Shown piece after piece: positions 9,435 to 18,098 of a stretch of 64,000 nt of DNA. Both the position numbers and the translations under genes were made by a program. Each line of letters starts with the position of its first letter. The stretch's first letter is position 1. This stretch comes from Tritonibacter aquimaris (GTDB taxonomy: Bacteria; Pseudomonadota; Alphaproteobacteria; Rhodobacterales; Rhodobacteraceae): contig NZ_WIXK01000004.1 of NCBI RefSeq assembly GCF_009617595.1, positions 62,001-126,000 of the forward strand. Direction: 5' to 3'. The notes under the pieces were generated by a model, which saw only the letters and a program-made list of their open reading frames with translations, had not been told where the DNA came from and made no database searches.

Positions 9435-10145
9435 ATGAAAAAGAACATTCTGATTGTGGGCGGCAGTTCAGGCGTGGGCTTAGATCTTGCCAAACACTAT
9501 GTAGCGGATGGCCATTCGGTCTGCATCACAGGGCGTCGTGATCCGCAGTTGCAGGGTGCAAAGTTTCATCATCTGGATATCGGCGCAGGCGAGATGTCAG
9601 CGCAGCTGGATGAGCTGTTGAATGGGTTTTCTGGCATTCATACAGTGATTTATGCGGCGGGGTTCTTGCAGCGCGGCAAGATCGAGACGCTTGATGATGG
9701 GGCGCTCGCCAGCATGGTCAACCTTGGTTTGCTGGTGCCGATGATGTTGGTGGCACGGCTGAAACCCATTGCGCCGACCCCGTTGAAAGTGATGCTGATC
9801 GGGTCAAGCTCTGGCTATACGCCGCGCCCCAATGAACCTGCATATGCGGCCGCAAAGGCCGGGCTTTCGATGTTTGGCGCATCCATCGCGCGTGATCGTG
9901 AGATTGGCAAGGTGCTGGTCGCAGCACCTTCGGGCATCAATACCCGGTTCTGGGCGGGAACGGATGAGGATACTTCAACCATGTTGCAATCGCGCTGGGT
10001 GGCTGAGCAGATCGTTGATCTGTCGAGCGGTGCATTCAAATATAAGTACGCCAAGATCTTGCGGGATCCAGCACGTGTTGAGGTGGTGGACTGCTATGAC
10101 AATGCGTTTCAGCCGATCAACGCAGCCACAACCCCGCATCCTTGA
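9435..10145 (+). CDS. Short-chain dehydrogenase/reductase
   Basis: 236 residues. A classical SDR fold: NAD(P)-binding GGSSGVG at 9-15, the AAG segment at 74-76, the catalytic Ser in GSSSG around 123-127, and Tyr137/Lys141 in YAAAK. The substrate is unknown. I chose the ATG at 9435, which has GAGGTGGAG directly upstream; the open frame extends further 5' but that part runs through the metY promoter. The 3' end overlaps the convergent glycosyltransferase-like gene by 29 nt. At 236 residues it is on the short side, lacking a typical long substrate-binding tail. Confidence 0.85.
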   Translation: MKKNILIVGGSSGVGLDLAKHYVADGHSVCITGRRDPQLQGAKFHHLDIGAGEMSAQLDELLNGFSGIHTVIYAAGFLQRGKIETLDDGALASMVNLGLLVPMMLVARLKPIAPTPLKVMLIGSSSGYTPRPNEPAYAAAKAGLSMFGASIARDREIGKVLVAAPSGINTRFWAGTDEDTSTMLQSRWVAEQIVDLSSGAFKYKYAKILRDPARVEVVDCYDNAFQPINAATTPHP

Positions 10146-11097
10146 TCCGCTTTCGGATCGCCTGTTCGCGCCGGGGTAGGGCGGACTGATCAAACAAAGC
10201 CCGCACATCATGACCTTTGCCCTGGTAGATCATCTTTTTCATCGGCTCATAGGATTTCAACACTTTCTTGAGCCAATTGGGGGCGGCGATCTGTTTCAGC
10301 GTTTCTATCACCGCATCGCTTTCGCGCGCATATAGTAGGGGCAGAAACCGGTAGTGGCAGCTGATGTCCCCATCAAGGTAGCCCTGTGGCAGTGCATCAC
10401 GTCCGCCGCCAAGCGCATGTATCACCAATGGCAGCGCAACCTGATCAAGCCAGGGATCCATTTTTTGCCCTACCAGTTCTGGCGGTGGCGTGTCGCGGAT
10501 GTCGCGCGCATAGTCCAAGAACAGCTGCCCAAACTGGCGCGGGCAACTGTAGTAGAAAAAACCTGCGTTAAAGTAGAGGTAGCGCCGCCAGTATTCATCT
10601 GGCTGGCTTAGATCGAGGCTGCTGTCAAAATCGAGCCCGAAACGGTCATAAAGCGATTTCCAGATGTCCGTGTACCCAGGCCCATAGAGCGTTGGTTTGG
10701 GCCAGGTGCCTGACACCCGCAATGATGCAGAAGGACGGGTGAAATCAAACGGCACAGCGGTGATATCGCCGGTGATCAACGTGTCGCTGTCGAAAAAGAT
10801 AAAAGGCTCGCCTTCGGGTAGGTTTAGCAGCGCTTCGATCTTGTTGCCTTGGGGGTAGCTTTCGCCAAAGACCGTGTTTTCAAACGGCAAAACACGCACA
10901 TTCAACCGCTCAAAGGCCTCTAGGATCGGCGCGGCTCGCAGCTCTGGATCACCAGACCATAATGCTCCAGCGCTGGGCGTGGCTACAAACAAATCGCCGG
11001 TGAAATCGGGTGAATTCTGGCGCAACGAGGCCGCAAACAACAATGCCTCATAGCTGAGGCGGCCGTTTTGGGCGATGATTGCAATGTTAAAGCTCAT
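10117..11097 (-). CDS. Putative glycosyltransferase (GT-A-like)
   Basis: 326 residues. The region IEALLNLPEGEPFIFFDSDTL with a DSD at residues 103-105 is the DxD metal/nucleotide-sugar site pattern of GT-A glycosyltransferases. A later segment (LYFNAGFFYYSCP, ~168-180) resembles the acceptor-side part of family 8-like enzymes. Donor and acceptor are unknown. The start codon overlaps the stop of the upstream sulfotransferase-like gene by 4 nt (ATGA), so the two are translationally coupled and probably act on the same glycan or surface product. No signal peptide, hence cytoplasmic. Confidence 0.6.
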   Translation of the reverse strand: MSFNIAIIAQNGRLSYEALLFAASLRQNSPDFTGDLFVATPSAGALWSGDPELRAAPILEAFERLNVRVLPFENTVFGESYPQGNKIEALLNLPEGEPFIFFDSDTLITGDITAVPFDFTRPSASLRVSGTWPKPTLYGPGYTDIWKSLYDRFGLDFDSSLDLSQPDEYWRRYLYFNAGFFYYSCPRQFGQLFLDYARDIRDTPPPELVGQKMDPWLDQVALPLVIHALGGGRDALPQGYLDGDISCHYRFLPLLYARESDAVIETLKQIAAPNWLKKVLKSYEPMKKMIYQGKGHDVRALFDQSALPRREQAIRKRIKDAGLWLR

Positions 11098-11981
11098 GGC
11101 TCCACCGCTGGGCTGATCATGGTCACCCCGCCAATGTTTGCAATGCGATCCAGGTCGCGCTCATAGGCGTCTGTGGCCTCTTCAATCAGCACGTCGTCCC
11201 AGTCCGGCATGTCGAGCTCTTCTTCCAACTCATCCTCTAGGGCGTATTTGTCGAGAAATGCCAGGGTTACGCGCTGGCGTTGCGAGTCGTTGAAATCCGG
11301 ATGTTGGTGCAGATAACTGCGCAGCCGCTGCATGCCCTCTTTCGACATGATGTCCGACAATAGATCCATGCCGCCATTCACCCGCGCCCCAGCCTCAAGT
11401 GCACCAAATTGGCGCAAAACATGGGGCCAGACCAGCGGCAGATCTTCATAGCACCAGACGGTAATCGGGATCTCTGGCACGCTGGCACGCAAACGCAGCA
11501 ACAGCTCCGACCATTGAACGCGCAGCGGGCTGTTGTCTTGCTGCAGCTCTTTGATGCGTTGCGGATTGGCGTTTTTCAAAAGCCCCGGTATAAACCCCAC
11601 CGGATTGCGCAGCCCCAGATGTAACGCAATATCATCGCCTTGAAACAGCTGCTGCATGAACCTGCAGCGCAGTTCCGCATTGGGGTAAAGCTGGTTGAAG
11701 CTGAGCGCCATTCTTTGAGAGCCCCAGAAATGTGGATTAGAAAGGATCACACGCTCTGCATCTGCGCCATCAAGGATCGCCTCCCACAGCACATCACGCG
11801 ACTCTGGCGCAGGATCGCCTTGCTCAAGCGTTGCAAAACAGTCTTTCAGCAAAGACCGGTATGAGCTGGGGCCGGGGACGGCGGTTTTGGACTTGGTGAA
11901 AATCTCTCGATTGCGCAGCAGGCTTTTGAGCAGCCGATCTTCTTCGGTGCTATGGGCTCCACAATGAACAATCACCTGCAT
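11094..11981 (-). CDS. Sulfotransferase-like conserved protein (function uncertain)
   Basis: 295 residues, no signal peptide or membrane segment. The N-terminus (MQVIVHCGAHSTEEDRLLKSL) and the central segment (LRNPVGFIPGLLKNA) have the layout of the sulfotransferase/P-loop-like proteins that bacteria keep beside glycosyltransferases: a first beta strand then a phosphate-binding loop, and a later LxNPxxFI segment in place of the 3'-phosphate motif. The canonical PAPS loop is not clear, so this is a weak family call. The C-terminal ~50 residues are acidic (EDELEEELDMPDWDD). It is coupled by a 4-nt overlap to the downstream glycosyltransferase-like gene. Confidence 0.5.
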   Translation of the reverse strand: MQVIVHCGAHSTEEDRLLKSLLRNREIFTKSKTAVPGPSSYRSLLKDCFATLEQGDPAPESRDVLWEAILDGADAERVILSNPHFWGSQRMALSFNQLYPNAELRCRFMQQLFQGDDIALHLGLRNPVGFIPGLLKNANPQRIKELQQDNSPLRVQWSELLLRLRASVPEIPITVWCYEDLPLVWPHVLRQFGALEAGARVNGGMDLLSDIMSKEGMQRLRSYLHQHPDFNDSQRQRVTLAFLDKYALEDELEEELDMPDWDDVLIEEATDAYERDLDRIANIGGVTMISPAVEP

Positions 11982-12142
11982 CTAATGTCTTCCACCTGTT
12001 CAAAATATTGCTTTAGCCATAGCTGTTGGGGCGGTGCGGGTCAAACCGGCGCTCCCTTTTGTGGGGGAAGTGGATTTTTTTGCATTTTTTCGAAATTCCG
12101 CTCTTGCACCAAGTTTTGGGAGCCTTTAAGAGACGCGCCACG

Positions 12143-12218
12143 GCCCCTATAGCTCAGCTGGTAGAGCAACTGATTTGTAATCAGTAGGTCCGCGGTTCGA
12201 GTCCGTGTGGGGGCACCA
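12143..12218 (+). tRNA. tRNA-Thr (anticodon TGT)
   Basis: A complete 76-nt cloverleaf including encoded CCA. The acceptor GCCCCTA at 12143-12149 pairs with TGGGGGC at 12208-12214, then discriminator A and CCA to 12218. The D-arm is AGCTCAGCTGGTAGAGC. The anticodon stem ACTGA/TCAGT flanks the loop TTTGTAA with TGT at 12176-12178. The T-loop is TTCGAGT. It stands alone, not in an rRNA operon. Confidence 0.97.
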
Positions 12219-12530
12219 TTTTCCAGACATAACGTTGGATCGGTCTATCACGTATGTTTCGTGACATGCCATGCGTTTGCGCTGGGTTCAGCTTCCGTAA
12301 CGTTTTCCATCTGCGCCACATAGTGGTGCTGTGTCATGAATCCCTCACCTCTATGTTGATATGTCTTTGAGTGGGCAGATGAAAATCTCCTGAAAATTCA
12401 AATTGGCGCTGAGCCTGCTCTTACTGCGTGTGCGTTTGTTTCGCTGTGCGCCCAGTGCGGGTCATTCTTAAAGTTGACATGAATCATGATTCATGTTTCA
12501 TATTTTTGAGGAGAAAAGGGAGGATTACTT
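12219..12530 (+). other. 312-nt intergenic region holding only a regulated promoter
   Basis: No convincing gene. The last ~60 nt contain a TTGACA -35, a 20-bp palindrome and an AGGAG-type ribosome site before the binding-protein gene; the first ~200 nt show nothing recognisable. Confidence 0.7.
12474..12504 (+). promoter_or_regulatory. Promoter with 20-bp perfect palindromic operator
   Basis: A consensus -35 TTGACA sits at 12474-12479 and a plausible -10 (CATATT) at 12499-12504. Between and overlapping them is a perfect 20-bp palindrome, ACATGAATCATGATTCATGT (12477-12496). Placement over the promoter core fits repression. The TetR gene in the same operon (18095-18712) is the obvious candidate regulator, giving autorepression relieved by a CoA-thioester or acid ligand. 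The palindrome is seen directly; the link to that regulator is inference. Confidence 0.75.
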
Positions 12531-13706
12531 ATGAAGCGCGTGTTTGCGTTGACGGTTGCTGGTGCTTTGATGTCATCTGTGGCGACTGCAGAAATTCGTA
12601 TTGCTCATGTTTATGGCAAAACCGGCCCGTTTGAGGCCTATGCGGCGCAGTCGCATAACGGGCTGAAGCTTGGTCTGGAATATGCCACTGGCGGCACCAT
12701 GGAGATCAATGGCGAGAAAATCGTATTGATCGAAAAAGACACCCAGCTGAAACCGGATCTTGGCCGAGCCCAGCTTGAAGAGGCTTATGGCGATGATGAG
12801 GCTCATATTGCGGTAGGGCCCGTCAGTTCGGGTGTTGCACTGGCGATGTTGCCGGTTGCCGAAGAATATGAGCGTGTGTTGATTGTGGAGCCTGCAGTGG
12901 CTGATTCAATCACTGGATCGAACTGGAACCCCTATGTGTTTCGCACCGGGCGCAATTCCTCTCAGGATGCAATTGCCAATGCTGTGGCCCTGGGCGGAGA
13001 AGGGGTGACCATTGCAACATTGGCGCAAGATTATGCTTTTGGTCGCGATGGTGTGGCAGCGTTCAAAGAGGCGCTTGAGGCCACCGGCGCGAAGCTTGCA
13101 CATGAAGAATATGTGCCAACAGACACCACTGATTTCACCGCTGCAGCAGAGCGTGTTTTCACCAAGATGGCTGATATCGAAGGTGAAAAGAAGCTTTTCA
13201 TCATCTGGGCCGGTGGTGGCAATCCGATGGGTAAAATCAACGCGATGGAGCCGGAACGCTTTGGGATCGAAATCGCGACCGGCGGCAATATCCTTGCGGC
13301 GTTGAAGGCTTACAAGGAGCTCCCCGGTATGGAAGGGGCGACCTATTATTACTATGAGATCCCGCAGAACCCGGTGAACGAATGGCTGGTCAAAACCCAT
13401 TTTGAACGTTTCGACAGCCCACCTGATTTCTTTACTGCGGGTGGTATGTCATCTGGTCTTGCTATCGTGGAAGCGATCAAAAAGGCCGGTGGCGCCGAAG
13501 ACAGCGATGCGCTGATTGAAGCCATGAAGGGCATGAGCTGGGAAACCCCCAAGGGCACTATGACCTTCCGCGCCGAAGATCATCAGGCGATGCAGGCCAT
13601 GTATCATTTCCGCACCGAGCTGCAGGACGGCAAGGACTATGGCGTGCCGGTGCTCGTGCGCGAAATCCCGATGGATGAAATGTCCATTCCCGTGCGCAAC
13701 AACTGA
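12531..13706 (+). CDS. ABC transporter substrate-binding protein, LivK/amide-binding type
   Basis: 391 residues with a Sec signal peptide (MKRVFALTVAGALMSSVATA, cleavage before EIRIAHVYG). The body is a type I periplasmic binding fold (Peripla_BP_6): IRIAHVYGKTGPFEAYA opening, IAVGPVSSGVALAMLPVAEE, and a C-terminal GMSWETPKGTMTFRAEDHQ. It captures the substrate of the importer encoded by the next four genes. Homologues in such clusters bind amino acids, but also aromatic, alicyclic or short-chain acids; the accompanying acyl-CoA ligase makes a carboxylic acid more likely here than an amino acid. First gene of the operon, directly behind the palindromic operator. Confidence 0.88.
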   Translation: MKRVFALTVAGALMSSVATAEIRIAHVYGKTGPFEAYAAQSHNGLKLGLEYATGGTMEINGEKIVLIEKDTQLKPDLGRAQLEEAYGDDEAHIAVGPVSSGVALAMLPVAEEYERVLIVEPAVADSITGSNWNPYVFRTGRNSSQDAIANAVALGGEGVTIATLAQDYAFGRDGVAAFKEALEATGAKLAHEEYVPTDTTDFTAAAERVFTKMADIEGEKKLFIIWAGGGNPMGKINAMEPERFGIEIATGGNILAALKAYKELPGMEGATYYYYEIPQNPVNEWLVKTHFERFDSPPDFFTAGGMSSGLAIVEAIKKAGGAEDSDALIEAMKGMSWETPKGTMTFRAEDHQAMQAMYHFRTELQDGKDYGVPVLVREIPMDEMSIPVRNN

Positions 13707-13728
13707 TCCAAGGATCATCCTGACCAAA

Positions 13729-13752
13729 CGCAGGGGGAGTTTGCCCCCTGCG
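13729..13752 (+). other. Intercistronic stem-loop after the binding-protein gene
   Basis: A 9-bp GC-rich stem (CGCAGGGGG at 13729-13737 with 13744-13752) and a 6-nt loop, not followed by a T-run. Placed right after a substrate-binding-protein stop it most likely stabilises the 5' mRNA segment or attenuates transcription, giving more binding protein than membrane components. Confidence 0.6.
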
Positions 13753-13770
13753 GACAGGGACCAGAGGCAT

Positions 13771-14535
13771 ATGACCCAGACATTATTGCAGACCGAGGCG
13801 CTGACCGTGCGGTTTGGTGGCCATGTGGCCGTCGACGCAGTGTCCTGCAGCTTCCACGCGGGTGAGCTGACCGCTATTGTTGGCCCCAATGGGGCGGGTA
13901 AGACCACCTATTTCAACCTGATTTCAGGCCAGATCCCAGCCAGTGGTGGCACGGTGAAGCTGATGGGCGAAGACATCACCCGCCTTGGCGTGGCTGAGCG
14001 TTGCCGCCGGGGATTAGGGCGTGCGTTTCAGCTAACGAACCTATTTCCCAACCTGTCGGTGCTGGAAAACATCCGCCTGGTTATTCAGTCGCGCCAGCAC
14101 AAGGGGCTGAGCCTGTTTTCCATGGCTGACAACCATATGGAACTGACGGTCGCTGCGATGGCTATTCTGGAACGGGTGCGGCTTGATACGCAAAAGGATC
14201 AGCTGGTTTCTGCACTGTCCCATGGGGATCAGCGCAAGCTTGAGGTGGCGCTTTTGTTGGGGCTGGATCCGATGGTTTATATGTTTGACGAGCCCACTGC
14301 CGGAATGAGCGTCGATGAAGCGCCGGTTATTCTTGATCTGATTGCAGAGATCAAAGCGGACCGTGAACGCACCGTTTTATTGGTGGAACATAAGATGGAT
14401 GTCATCCGCACGCTCGCGGATCGCATCATTGTTTTACACAATGGCGCACTGGCAGCAGATGGCGATCCGGAAACGGTGATGGCCTCGGATGTGGTGCAAG
14501 AGGCCTATATGGGTAAGGAGCTGGATCATGTCTGA
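13771..14535 (+). CDS. ABC transporter ATP-binding protein, LivG type
   Basis: 254 residues. Walker A GPNGAGKTT (~38-46), an ABC signature replaced by LSHGDQRK, Walker B VYMFDEPTAG, and the H-loop LLVEHKMD. The LSHG variant and the MFDEPTAGM stretch are typical of LivG-type subunits. It energises uptake through the two permeases downstream. The ATG at 13771 is preceded by AGAGG; the longer open frame reaches back into the binding-protein gene and is not used. The 3' end overlaps the LivF-type gene by 8 nt. Confidence 0.9.
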   Translation: MTQTLLQTEALTVRFGGHVAVDAVSCSFHAGELTAIVGPNGAGKTTYFNLISGQIPASGGTVKLMGEDITRLGVAERCRRGLGRAFQLTNLFPNLSVLENIRLVIQSRQHKGLSLFSMADNHMELTVAAMAILERVRLDTQKDQLVSALSHGDQRKLEVALLLGLDPMVYMFDEPTAGMSVDEAPVILDLIAEIKADRERTVLLVEHKMDVIRTLADRIIVLHNGALAADGDPETVMASDVVQEAYMGKELDHV

Positions 14536-15250
14536 CCCGATCCTGTCATTGAATGCAGTTTATACCGATATTGCCCAGTATCACATCCTGCAGGGTGTTG
14601 ATCTTGAGGTGCCGCGCGGCCAGGTGACTATGCTGTTGGGTCGAAACGGTGTGGGCAAGACCACCACGCTCAAAACCATCATGGGGCAATGGTCTGCGAA
14701 ATCTGGCGAAATCCGCTACGATGGGCGCGATATTACCAAAGTGCCAGTTTCAGCACGTGCCCGCGCTGGTATTGGGTTTGTCCCCGAAGATATGGGGATT
14801 TTTGCCGATCTCACCGTTGAAGAAAACATGGCGCTTGGCGCGATCTCTGGCCCGCTTGATCCCAAACGCAAAGAATGGCTGCTTGGAGCCTTTCCGGCGC
14901 TTGGCACCTTTTGGAATTCCGAGGCGGGAAATCTGTCGGGCGGACAGAAACAGATGTTGTCGATCGCCCGCGCCATGGCCGAAGAACGCAGCCTCTATCT
15001 GATTGATGAACCAACCAAAGGGCTGGCGCCGGCGATTGTATCGACCATGGCGCAGGCGCTGCGTGAACTAAAAGAGCAGGGCGCGTCTATCTTGTTGGTA
15101 GAGCAGAACTTTTCGGTGGCCAAAGCGCTGGGAGATAGCGCTGCGGTGATGGATGACGGCCGGGTGATTTGGACCGGCGCAATGGCAGAACTCGCCACAA
15201 ACAAAGACCTGCAGGAACGCCTGATGGGTCTGAGCATGGAGGCACATTGA
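14528..15250 (+). CDS. ABC transporter ATP-binding protein, LivF type
   Basis: 240 residues. Walker A GRNGVGKTT (residues ~38-46), signature LSGGQKQM, Walker B LYLIDEPTKGL and H-loop LLVEQNF, as in LivF. It pairs with the LivG-type subunit as the ATPase heterodimer. The ATG at 14528 overlaps the upstream stop by 8 nt; the next gene starts 1 nt after its stop. Confidence 0.9.
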   Translation: MSDPILSLNAVYTDIAQYHILQGVDLEVPRGQVTMLLGRNGVGKTTTLKTIMGQWSAKSGEIRYDGRDITKVPVSARARAGIGFVPEDMGIFADLTVEENMALGAISGPLDPKRKEWLLGAFPALGTFWNSEAGNLSGGQKQMLSIARAMAEERSLYLIDEPTKGLAPAIVSTMAQALRELKEQGASILLVEQNFSVAKALGDSAAVMDDGRVIWTGAMAELATNKDLQERLMGLSMEAH

Positions 15251-15251
15251 T

Positions 15252-16283
15252 ATGACCGCTGCTCCTGATCACAGACCAACCTTCGCCCGGCTCAGCCTGG
15301 GGGAACGGTTGGATGAAATGATGCCTGTGCTACTGGTTCCGATCCTTGTGGTGCTGGGATTTGTCGCCATTGGCGCACCGTCTTCGTGGTTGACGCTTAC
15401 GGTTTCGGGGCTCGCCATGGGGATGATGATTTTTATCATGGCCTCTGGTCTGACGCTGGTCTTCGGATTGATGGATGTCATCAACTTTGGCCATGGCGCA
15501 TTTATTTCTGTCGGGGCCTTTGTTGGGGTTTCTGTGCTGATCGCGCTTGAGCACTGGACTGGGGTTGCGTCTTTGATGCTGAATATCTCAGCGGTCTTTC
15601 TGGCCGTGGTTGCCGCAATGGCGGTGACCGGCGCGCTGGGCTGGGGGTTTGAACGTGTCATCGTGAAACCCGTTTACGGCGCACATCTGAAGCAGATCCT
15701 TGTGACTGTTGGTGGGCTGATCGTGATGGAACAGCTCATCCATGTGATCTGGGGCCCGGATGAGATTTTCATCAACCGCCCCGAGATGCTGAAAGGTGCG
15801 ATTACATTTGCTGGGGCTGCGCTTGAACGGTACCGGCTGTTGGCTGTGGCCATCGGGATTGTGCTGTTTATCGCCATGCGCATGATCTTGCGGCGCACCA
15901 AAATCGGTTTGATTGTACGTGCGGGCGTCGAAAATGGGCCAATGGTTGAAGCGCTCGGTTACCGGCTGCGTGTGGTGTTTATCGGTGTCTTTATCGCCGG
16001 TTCCGCGCTTGCGGGCCTCGGTGGGGTGATGTGGGGGCTGTACCAAGAAGTCATCACCGCTGGCATGGGCGAAAAGATGATGGTGCTGGTGTTTATCGTT
16101 GCCATCATCGGTGGGCTGGGATCGGTGGAGGGGGCCTTTATTGGCGCGCTGCTGGTTGGGCTCTTGCAAAACTACGTGGCCTTTCTTGAGCCGAAACTGG
16201 CGCTGGTGTCCAACATCGCGCTGATGACCGCAATTTTGATGTGGCGGCCGCAAGGCATGCTGCCTGTTGTGAAGGCGAAGTGA
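15252..16283 (+). CDS. ABC transporter permease, LivH type
   Basis: 343 residues, eight or so hydrophobic helices. The LivH signature is clear: ASGLTLVFGLMDVINFGHGAFISVGAF in the first third and IIGGLGSVEGAFIGALLVGLLQNY near the C-terminus. It forms the inner-membrane pore with the next gene product. The ORF starts 1 nt after the LivF-type gene and ends 1 nt before the LivM-type gene. Confidence 0.88.
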   Translation: MTAAPDHRPTFARLSLGERLDEMMPVLLVPILVVLGFVAIGAPSSWLTLTVSGLAMGMMIFIMASGLTLVFGLMDVINFGHGAFISVGAFVGVSVLIALEHWTGVASLMLNISAVFLAVVAAMAVTGALGWGFERVIVKPVYGAHLKQILVTVGGLIVMEQLIHVIWGPDEIFINRPEMLKGAITFAGAALERYRLLAVAIGIVLFIAMRMILRRTKIGLIVRAGVENGPMVEALGYRLRVVFIGVFIAGSALAGLGGVMWGLYQEVITAGMGEKMMVLVFIVAIIGGLGSVEGAFIGALLVGLLQNYVAFLEPKLALVSNIALMTAILMWRPQGMLPVVKAK

Positions 16284-16284
16284 T

Positions 16285-17343
16285 ATGATTGTTCAACTTC
16301 TCTCTGGTGATACGCCGCGGTCTGCAGTGCTGAGCGCGATCCTTCTGCTGATCCTGATTTGCCTTGCGGGTGCGCCGTTTATCTTTGATGGCGTGCGCCC
16401 GCTGGATACAGCCGCGCGGATCTGTATCTTTATCCTGCTGGTCGCAAGCTATGATCTTTTGCTCGGCTACACGGGCATTGTCAGTTTCGCCCATACGATG
16501 TTTTTTGGCCTTGGTGCCTATGGGGTGGCGCTGGCGTCGCTTCATATGGGGCGTGGTTTTGATGCATTGCTGGTGGGTTCGGTTTCTGGGGCGCTGGCGG
16601 CAGTACTGCTGGCGCTTTTGATTGGGCTCTTCAGCCTGCGGGTGCGGGCGATTTTCTTTGCTATGATCACACTTGCCGTTGCCTCGGCCGTGGCGGTGCT
16701 GGTGTCGCAGTTTTCAACCATCACAGGTGGTGAAGACGGGCTGACCTATAAAATCCCACGGGTTTTGACTTCTGCCAACCGCATGGGTGAATTCATGGGC
16801 ACCAAAATCAGCGGCAAGATCTTAAACTACTATCTGGTCTTTACCGCATCGCTCATTTTGTTCCTGCTGTTGTTGCGGATCATGAATTCGCCCTTTGGAC
16901 GGGTGTTGCAGGCGATCCGTGAAAACGATTTTCGCGCCGAAGCAATCGGTTACCGGGTGGTGTGGTATCGCACCATGGCAACCTGCCTGTCAGCGGCCAC
17001 CGCCGCCCTTGCAGGAAGCCTTTTCGCAATCTGGCTCAGATATGTGGGGCCCGATACCACGCTCAGCTTTGAGATCATGCTCGATATCTTGTTGATGGTT
17101 GTGATCGGCGGCATGGGAACCATGTATGGCGCGGTGATTGGGGCAACGCTGTTTATTCTGGCGCAGACCTATCTGCAGAACCTGATGGGCAGCGCATCTG
17201 AGGCCACATCCGCACTCCCGCTGATCCCAGATCTATTGGATCCGGATCGCTGGCTGATGTGGCTGGGCATCCTGTTTATCCTGAGCGTCTATTTCTTTCC
17301 GACCGGGATTGTTGGACGACTGCGCGGACCGCATAAATCATGA
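16285..17343 (+). CDS. ABC transporter permease, LivM type
   Basis: 352 residues, polytopic. LivM hallmarks are the segment LLGYTGIVSFAHTMFFGLGAYGVA and, later, IRENDFRAEAIGYRVVWYR, the cytoplasmic loop that contacts the ATPases. The C-terminal MVVIGGMGTMYGAVIGATLF is also typical. It is the second pore subunit of the importer. The stop overlaps the hydrolase start by 4 nt. Confidence 0.88.
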   Translation: MIVQLLSGDTPRSAVLSAILLLILICLAGAPFIFDGVRPLDTAARICIFILLVASYDLLLGYTGIVSFAHTMFFGLGAYGVALASLHMGRGFDALLVGSVSGALAAVLLALLIGLFSLRVRAIFFAMITLAVASAVAVLVSQFSTITGGEDGLTYKIPRVLTSANRMGEFMGTKISGKILNYYLVFTASLILFLLLLRIMNSPFGRVLQAIRENDFRAEAIGYRVVWYRTMATCLSAATAALAGSLFAIWLRYVGPDTTLSFEIMLDILLMVVIGGMGTMYGAVIGATLFILAQTYLQNLMGSASEATSALPLIPDLLDPDRWLMWLGILFILSVYFFPTGIVGRLRGPHKS

Positions 17344-18098
17344 GCATACCAGTACTTTTCCTGCACGGCTGGGCCATGAACGGAGCGTTCTTTCAAGACG
17401 TGATTGACCGGCTCGGCGATGGGTTTGACTGCCACGCGCCTGATTTACCGGGGCATGGTGCAAACCTGTCGGATGACGCAAGCCTAGATCGCTGTGTTCA
17501 GTTGATAGAGCAATGGGTGGAACCATTGGACCGTCCCATTCTGGTGGGCTGGTCAATGGGGGCCGGGGCCGCATGGCGCTATGTCGCGCGTTCTGGCACC
17601 TCAAAGCTCAGAGGGCTTGCAACCATCGACATGAGCCCGCGTATTCTGCCAGACACGGATTGGCAGCTTGGAATGCTTGGTCAGAGCAGCGAAGACATCC
17701 TATCTGTTTCGCCCAAGATTGTGCCACATTGGCATCGCATGGTGAAAAGCATCATCACCAATCTTTATGCAAAAGGCAGTGAAACGCCCCAGCATAGTGA
17801 AACGCTGCAGTCCTTTCTGGATGCGCAAGATCCGCATCAGCTGCGGCCGTTGTGGGATGATCTCACTGCGATGGATGAGCGGGCAACAATTTCACAGATC
17901 GATATTCCCTACCTCGCACTCTGTGGCGCGCAGAGCAGGCTTTATAGTGTTGAGGTTGCAGGGTGGCTCGTTGAGCAAGCGCAAAATGCGCGAATGGAAG
18001 TGTTTGAAAACGCAGGTCACTCACCGCATTTGGAAAGTCCCCAGGCATTTTGTGACGCGCTGCGCCGCTTTGCTATGAATGACTGCGCCAAGGCATGA
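17340..18098 (+). CDS. Alpha/beta hydrolase, BioH-like
   Basis: 252 residues, cytoplasmic. Alpha/beta-hydrolase fold with the oxyanion HGW segment (FLHGWAMNG, ~7-15), nucleophile elbow GWSMG around 64-68, an Asp in the LALCGAQS region and a catalytic His in NAGHSPHLE near the C-terminus. The HGW...GWSMG combination resembles BioH-type carboxylesterases. In this operon it may cleave an ester or CoA thioester of the imported acid. It is translationally coupled on both sides (ATGA overlaps). Confidence 0.8.
   Translation: MSIPVLFLHGWAMNGAFFQDVIDRLGDGFDCHAPDLPGHGANLSDDASLDRCVQLIEQWVEPLDRPILVGWSMGAGAAWRYVARSGTSKLRGLATIDMSPRILPDTDWQLGMLGQSSEDILSVSPKIVPHWHRMVKSIITNLYAKGSETPQHSETLQSFLDAQDPHQLRPLWDDLTAMDERATISQIDIPYLALCGAQSRLYSVEVAGWLVEQAQNARMEVFENAGHSPHLESPQAFCDALRRFAMNDCAKA

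Noticed and set aside
12143-12530. tRNA-Thr as an integration site (attB)
   Set aside because: No integrase and no repeated tRNA 3' end was found nearby.
12428-12634. 68-residue frame over the operon promoter
   Set aside because: It covers the TTGACA box, the palindrome and the start of the binding-protein gene in another frame; no ribosome site.
15588-16253. A 221-residue minus-strand open frame, His/Gln/Asn-rich
   Set aside because: Antisense to the LivH-type permease; the composition is the mirror of hydrophobic codons. Not a gene.
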